Shown here in pieces: positions 59,765 through 64,000 of a stretch of 64,000 bases of DNA. Made by a program: the position numbers and the translations under genes. Location of the stretch: assembly GCA_963811805.1 (NCBI GenBank), contig CAWESU010000001.1, positions 992,001 to 1,056,000 of the forward strand. The letters run 5' to 3'. The stretch comes from DAHUXN01 sp963811805. Lineage in GTDB: Bacteria > Acidobacteriota > Terriglobia > Acidiferrales > UBA7541. The notes under the pieces are model-generated. The model saw only the letters and a list, made by a program, of their open reading frames with translations. It was not told the DNA's origin and searched no databases. The first letter of the stretch is position 1, and every line of letters begins with the position of its first letter.

Positions 59765-60699
59765 ATTCGACCACGCGTCTGGAATGGGTGACGGAGGATC
59801 CGGCGTCTCAGCACGTCCTGGAAATCGCCGGCAAAGTCGCGGACACGTCCACCACGGTTCTGATCACCGGCGAAAGCGGCACCGGCAAAGACCAACTGGC
59901 CAGATGGATTCACGAAGCCGGGCCGCGTCGCGACGCGCCCTATCTCAAGATTGACTGCGCCAGCCTTCCCTCGGAGCTTGTCGAATCGGAGCTCTTTGGG
60001 CACGAGCGCGGCGCCTTCACGGGAGCCGAAGCGCGCAAGCCGGGGCGCATGGAACTGGCCGAAGACGGCACGATTGTGCTCGACGAAGTAGTCGCCCTTG
60101 CGCCCGCGGTGCAATCGAAATTGCTGCGCGTTCTGGAAGAGCGGAAATTTGAGCGGCTGGGCGGCACCGAAACATTGGAGATGAACGCGCGTTTAGTCGC
60201 GCTGACCAACGCCGACCTGGAGCGCGCCGTGCGCGGCGGCTATTTTCGCGAGGATTTGTACTTTCGTCTGAATGTGCTGGTAATTAAGGTTCCTCCTTTG
60301 CGCGAACGGCCGCAGGATATTCGCCCGCTCGCCGAGTACTTCGTGAACCGGCTTGCCCCCGTTCATGGGCATGCTGGCGCAACCATCGACGACGGCGCGA
60401 TGCAGGCGCTGGAAGTCTACGACTGGCCGGGGAATGTGCGTGAACTGAAGAACGTGATCGAGCGCGCGCTCGTGTTCGCGACAGGTACAATTTTGAAACG
60501 CGAAGATTTTCCGTCCGCGCTTCAAGCGACCTCCGACGCGCCGTCACACAGCCACTTGCAGTCACTCGAGGAAATGGAAAAGGAAGCGGTGCGCGCGACG
60601 CTGGAAGCAACCCACTACAAAATCGCGCGCGCGGCAGAAATTCTCGGCATTAGCCGCAAGACGCTGCTCGAAAAAAGAAAGAAATACGGGCTGGTTTGA
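59761..60699 (+). CDS. sigma-54-dependent activator without receiver domain
   Basis: The 312-residue protein consists of an AAA+ domain and a Fis-type helix-turn-helix. It shows Walker A LITGESGTGKDQLARWIHEA, the sigma-54 contact loop ESELFGHERGAFTGAEARKP, Walker B GTIVLDEVVALAPAVQSKLL, REDLYFRLNVLVIKVPPLRE and YDWPGNVRELKNVIERALVF. It ends ATHYKIARAAEILGISRKTL. No N-terminal sensor domain is present (only about 15 residues before the AAA+ core), so it may be controlled by its level or a partner. It is coupled to rsfS by ATGA. Confidence 0.92.
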   Translation: MNSTTRLEWVTEDPASQHVLEIAGKVADTSTTVLITGESGTGKDQLARWIHEAGPRRDAPYLKIDCASLPSELVESELFGHERGAFTGAEARKPGRMELAEDGTIVLDEVVALAPAVQSKLLRVLEERKFERLGGTETLEMNARLVALTNADLERAVRGGYFREDLYFRLNVLVIKVPPLRERPQDIRPLAEYFVNRLAPVHGHAGATIDDGAMQALEVYDWPGNVRELKNVIERALVFATGTILKREDFPSALQATSDAPSHSHLQSLEEMEKEAVRATLEATHYKIARAAEILGISRKTLLEKRKKYGLV

Positions 60700-60726
60700 G
60701 AGCTGGGCGTTTCAAATCCCTCGCGT

Positions 60727-61161
60727 ATGATGAAAATACGGTTGGTCATGTTCGCGCGTACGCGGCGCCCGGAAGTTCGCGCCCTCGTGGACGACTACCT
60801 GGCGCGCATCCGCCCCTATGCAGAGGTGGAAACGACGGAGGTGCGCGAAACGAGCGACTCCGCGCTGCGCAAACTGAGGCTCCCGCCGGGCGCGACGGTT
60901 GTGCTCTTGGATGCGCAAGGAAAGCAGTTAACCTCCACACAATTCGCGAACTGGCTGGGCGGGCTACGCGACCGCGGCGTTCGCGAGCTGATTTTCTTGT
61001 GCGGCGGCGCGGAGGGCTTTCCGGAAGAGCTGCGGCGCCGCGCAGATCAGGCGATTTCTCTGTCGCCGCTCACGATGTCGCATGAACTGGCTCGCGTCCT
61101 GCTCGCCGAACAAATCTACCGCGCCTTTACGATTTTGACCGGGCATCCGTACGCAAAATAG
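60727..61161 (+). CDS. rlmH: 23S rRNA pseudouridine-1915 N3-methyltransferase RlmH
   Basis: The 144-residue SPOUT methyltransferase modifies helix 69 of 23S rRNA. It reads KIRLVMFARTRRPEVRALVD, LLDAQGKQLTSTQFANWLGG, ELIFLCGGAEGFPEELRRRA, SLSPLTMSHELARVLLAEQI and YRAFTILTGHPYAK, a full-length family member. RsfS and RlmH often neighbour each other; here the sigma-54 activator separates them. Confidence 0.95.
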   Translation: MMKIRLVMFARTRRPEVRALVDDYLARIRPYAEVETTEVRETSDSALRKLRLPPGATVVLLDAQGKQLTSTQFANWLGGLRDRGVRELIFLCGGAEGFPEELRRRADQAISLSPLTMSHELARVLLAEQIYRAFTILTGHPYAK

Positions 61162-61200
61162 GCGGCGCGTGGCCGCGAGTTCTGCGAGAATGTCCACGGT

Positions 61201-62397
61201 ATGGAACCAACAAAAATGAATCCGGCGTTGAATCCAGGGCTCGCGCGCGAGCTCGAAATTTACCAGCTTGGCGCGGCCGCGAAGAAGCTGTCGATTCCCG
61301 CTTCGCTCGCGCTATTGGAGCAAAAGGCGAAGGAAGCGCTGGATCCGCGCGCTTACGACTATGTCGCCGGCGGCGCGGGCGGTGAAGACACGATGCGCTC
61401 CAATCTGGAGGCGTTCTATCGCTGGCGCATCGTGCCACGCATGCTGCGGAATGTCTCCGTGACGGACATGAGCATCGAACTGCTGGGCGCAAAATTGCCG
61501 GCGCCGGTTTTGCTGGGGCCCGTGGGAGTGCAAGGTATTGTTCATGCGGAAGCGGAGCTGGCCACGGGGCGCGCTGCGGCGGCGCTGGGACTGCCGTTTG
61601 TCTTGAGCACGGTGTCTTCGCAGCCCATCGAAAAAGTGGCGCAGGCAATGGGCGCGGCGCCGCGCTGGTTTCAGCTGTACTGGGGGAAAAATCCGGAATT
61701 AACCGCAAGCATGCTGCAGCGTGCCGAGAAAGCGGGTTACACCGCGCTGGTTGTGACGCTCGATACATCGATGCTCGGATGGCGCGAGCGGGATTTGCAG
61801 CACGGGTATTTGCCCTTTCTATTGGCGGAAGGGCTTTCCAATTACCTCAGCGACGCAGTTTTCCGCAGCGCGCTGCGCGAGCCCCCCGAAAAAGATCCTG
61901 TCGAAGCGGTGCGATTGTGGGCCAGCATTTTCACGAACACGACGCTCACTTGGAATGACTTGGCGTTTTTGCGGCAGCACACCAAGCTGCCCATTCTGCT
62001 CAAAGGGATTTTGCACGGCGATGACGCAGCGCGCGCCGTGGATTGTGGAGTGGACGGCGTGATTGTGTCGAATCATGGCGGCAGACAAGTGGACGGGGCG
62101 ATCGCGGCGCTCGACGCGCTTCCTGTCGTGGTGAAATCGGTGAATGGGAAAATTCCCGTGCTTTTCGACAGTGGCATACGCCGTGGTGCGGACATCATGA
62201 AGGCGCTGGCGCTGGGAGCGCGCGCTGTGCTGGTGGCGCGGCTCTACATTTGGGGTTTGGCGGTGGCCGGCGAGGCCGGTGTACGCGACGCGATGCTGAA
62301 CTTACTGGCGGATTTTGATTTGTCGATGGCCCTGAGCGGATTCACTTCGCCGCGGGAACTCTCCGCCGCTGCGCTTCTGCGGTCCGGCCAGCCGTAG
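61201..62397 (+). CDS. FMN-dependent alpha-hydroxy-acid oxidase/dehydrogenase
   Basis: The 398-residue TIM-barrel flavoprotein shows DYVAGGAGGEDTMRSNLEAF, WRIVPRMLRNVSVTDMSIEL, PVLLGPVGVQGIVHAEAELA, FQLYWGKNPELT, LVVTLDTSMLGWRERDL, LLKGILHGDDAARAV, the catalytic His/Arg motif VSNHGGRQVDG and FDSGIRRGADIMKALALGAR. The sequence resembles lactate 2-monooxygenase or lactate oxidase-like members; substrate and acceptor are not settled. It is separate from the rlmH run by about 40 bases. Confidence 0.9.
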   Translation: MEPTKMNPALNPGLARELEIYQLGAAAKKLSIPASLALLEQKAKEALDPRAYDYVAGGAGGEDTMRSNLEAFYRWRIVPRMLRNVSVTDMSIELLGAKLPAPVLLGPVGVQGIVHAEAELATGRAAAALGLPFVLSTVSSQPIEKVAQAMGAAPRWFQLYWGKNPELTASMLQRAEKAGYTALVVTLDTSMLGWRERDLQHGYLPFLLAEGLSNYLSDAVFRSALREPPEKDPVEAVRLWASIFTNTTLTWNDLAFLRQHTKLPILLKGILHGDDAARAVDCGVDGVIVSNHGGRQVDGAIAALDALPVVVKSVNGKIPVLFDSGIRRGADIMKALALGARAVLVARLYIWGLAVAGEAGVRDAMLNLLADFDLSMALSGFTSPRELSAAALLRSGQP

Positions 62398-62413
62398 AGC
62401 TTCAGAGGAAGCT
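62398..62413. terminator. small hairpin between convergent genes
   Basis: AGCTTC, loop AGAG, GAAGCT: a 6-bp perfect stem just after the oxidase stop, followed by AT-rich sequence. It may serve both converging genes. Confidence 0.35.
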
Positions 62414-62422
62414 CAGCCCAAA

Positions 62423-64000
62423 TTAATTGTTGTTGTTCTTCACTTCCTTCGGTTGGCCGATTTTCTGCGTAGCGCCGGTCGAGAAAAGCTTGAAATTGCT
62501 GAAGTGATGGTAATGATGCAAATAATGGCCGCGATATTGAAGGTATACGTCGACGTTTTCAGGGAGCCATAGCGTGACTTTGTGATGGGGGAAAGGCACC
62601 GGACCATAATCGATAAGAAAATGTTCGCGCTCCAGCTTAATCTCAGGAAGTGGTCTAACCAAGTCCACTTCAAGATGCATCACCTGGCCGCCGTTTTCGG
62701 AGATCCACGCTCTCCCTTTTAATGGCAGTGAAAATGTGTTTATCCCTGTATTGAAGGTGGCCAGACGATCGGGGCGATCACTCCTCTGCTCGAAACGGAC
62801 GATCCATGCGGGCTTGTCTTGCCAGTCTCCGAGTCCCTCGCAGCTCCAGTTGAAATCCTGCTGAAGAAGAGGGTGAAACACAAGGGCGAGAGCCGCATCC
62901 GAATCGACAAATTGTCCGGGCATGTTTTCCGCGCTTACGCCTAGATTTCGCATCTCCTGGACATTGATGATATCGGGACGCGGATTTTCAATGAACACCA
63001 GATAACTGAAAGTCTGAGTCCCGGGTTTTTCCAAAGCTTGGTCGCGTTTGATTTCTACGGATTCGTATTTCTCACTCGCTGTAAACTCCTGCAGATCAGC
63101 TACAAGTTGAGCCGCACTCTTCCCTGCAGATTTTAGAACCTCGGGCAGAGGGCAAGACGGTCCGGCAATGGTGAAGGGCTTGGTAGCGTCGATGTCCGGC
63201 GGAGCCCAGTTCTCCTTCGGAGGCAAGTCCAATAGAGTAGGGCTACTAAGAACCTCAATTGGAACGGGCGGTAGCGTCGACGGCTGTGGCTTTTTCAGGT
63301 CCGGAATCCAGGCGCGGATGGCCGGATCGCTGCTGTCGCGGGGAAACTGTTTCATGAACGCTTCCAGCGCATTGATCGCATCTTGGCCACGGCCTAATCC
63401 CGCGAGCGCTTCGCCCAGCACCAACTGATCGCGCTGAGCCAGCGCCCCTCCGAGAGCCAGCGCCTTCTCCGCTTGTTCGCGGGCGTCTTTGAAATCTCTT
63501 CGCTTCAGGTAAGAACCGGCGAGCATCGAATGCACTTTCCACTTCGAGCCGTCCAGTCGCGCCGCCGGCGCAAGCACCTGAATGGCTCCGGCATAGTCTC
63601 CCTGCCGGAAGCGGAGGCTCCCGAGCGCCACCAAGGCCGGAACCTGCCTAGGATCGGTCGAAACGGACTTTTCCAAATACGGTTTGGCAGCGGGCAGCTC
63701 CCCGTTCAGAAGAAAGCGCATGCCCATCAGGTAGTTCACATACGGATTTCCCGGAGCCATCTCGAGCGCCTTGCTCAAATGCTTTTGCGCGGACGCGATT
63801 TTGCCGGAGTCCAAATCCGCCGATCCTTTTTGCGCTTCCTTTTCGGCTTCGGGCGCAAGCACGAACTGCCCAGACGGAGGATGGAAAGCCAGTTCATCGT
63901 TGGGGCTTCGCATGAAGACAATTATGCTTGCCGACGCGCTGACCGAGTCCGGCACAGTCACGGCCCTCAGTTCGGTGTGGTATCCCGGAGCCTGCACCTG
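62423..64000 (-). CDS. TPR-containing exported protein, N-terminus beyond the window
   Basis: At least 525 residues are visible and the frame runs off the right edge. An N-terminal part (YHTELRAVTVPDSVSASASI) fits a carboxypeptidase-regulatory-like beta domain. TPR units follow (ASAQKHLSKALEMAPGNPYV, AAKPYLEKSVSTDPRQVPAL, YAGAIQVLAPAARLDGSKWK), then a proline-rich linker and a C-terminal beta-rich domain (LVFIENPRPDIINVQEMRNL, VMHLEVDLVRPLPEIKLERE) ending in an Asn run. This C-terminal domain is often seen in Acidobacteriota exported proteins of unknown role. Confidence 0.8.
   Translation of the reverse strand, partial: QVQAPGYHTELRAVTVPDSVSASASIIVFMRSPNDELAFHPPSGQFVLAPEAEKEAQKGSADLDSGKIASAQKHLSKALEMAPGNPYVNYLMGMRFLLNGELPAAKPYLEKSVSTDPRQVPALVALGSLRFRQGDYAGAIQVLAPAARLDGSKWKVHSMLAGSYLKRRDFKDAREQAEKALALGGALAQRDQLVLGEALAGLGRGQDAINALEAFMKQFPRDSSDPAIRAWIPDLKKPQPSTLPPVPIEVLSSPTLLDLPPKENWAPPDIDATKPFTIAGPSCPLPEVLKSAGKSAAQLVADLQEFTASEKYESVEIKRDQALEKPGTQTFSYLVFIENPRPDIINVQEMRNLGVSAENMPGQFVDSDAALALVFHPLLQQDFNWSCEGLGDWQDKPAWIVRFEQRSDRPDRLATFNTGINTFSLPLKGRAWISENGGQVMHLEVDLVRPLPEIKLEREHFLIDYGPVPFPHHKVTLWLPENVDVYLQYRGHYLHHYHHFSNFKLFSTGATQKIGQPKEVKNNNN

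Overview
The window reads as a chromosomal segment of an Acidobacteriota bacterium, probably class Terriglobia. The indicators are a PadR regulator overlapping a large duplicated orphan permease (ADOP), a VWFA-related Acidobacterial-domain protein, a winged-helix regulator fused to a TolB-like propeller, two PEP-CTERM proteins, and GC-rich housekeeping genes. The assignment rests on gene content alone. No rRNA, complete tRNA or CRISPR array was seen.

Layout. 1-11 kb: partial thiC, a DUF255 thioredoxin-domain protein coupled to a GNAT acetyltransferase, moaA with a DUF2203 gene, a saccharopine-dehydrogenase-like oxidoreductase, a cation/proton antiporter, a C45-type Ntn hydrolase, a 3' half of tRNA-Ala(UGC), a cupin and a DUF2461 protein. 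11-13.7 kb: a small mobile-element-like operon of unknown genes, cut at its 3' end by a transposase fragment and preceded by a GC-rich leader with a roughly 30-bp periodic T-run/G-run array. 13.7-17.6 kb: PadR-ADOP and a zinc-ribbon membrane protein. 17.6-21.5 kb: a visibly AT-richer island with an XRE regulator, an unknown gene, a NurA-type nuclease and a DNA methyltransferase. This is the best candidate for an undescribed restriction or defence system. 21.5-29 kb: a sensor-like regulator, two PEP-CTERM proteins and repeat-rich DNA with an inverted pair of 70-bp elements.

29-44 kb is mostly housekeeping: larB facing selA, a VWA protein, a Mop domain protein, a molybdopterin-fold protein, purH, a TPR protein, then ispE-prs-rplY-pth-rpsF-rpsR-rplI closed by a clear terminator, and a thiolase. 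44-51.5 kb: cupin, serS, small exported proteins, an ECF sigma/anti-sigma pair, a YHS-like protein, glutamate-type dehydrogenase and a dienelactone hydrolase.

51.5-56.8 kb holds a divergent pyrimidine regulon: pyrR-pyrB-pyrC leftward, pyrD-rlpA-pyrF rightward. 56.8-61.2 kb is a tightly coupled ribosome-related run: rplU-rpmA-obgE-nadD-rsfS, a sigma-54 activator and rlmH. The window ends with an FMN-dependent alpha-hydroxy-acid oxidase and a TPR protein that runs off the right edge.
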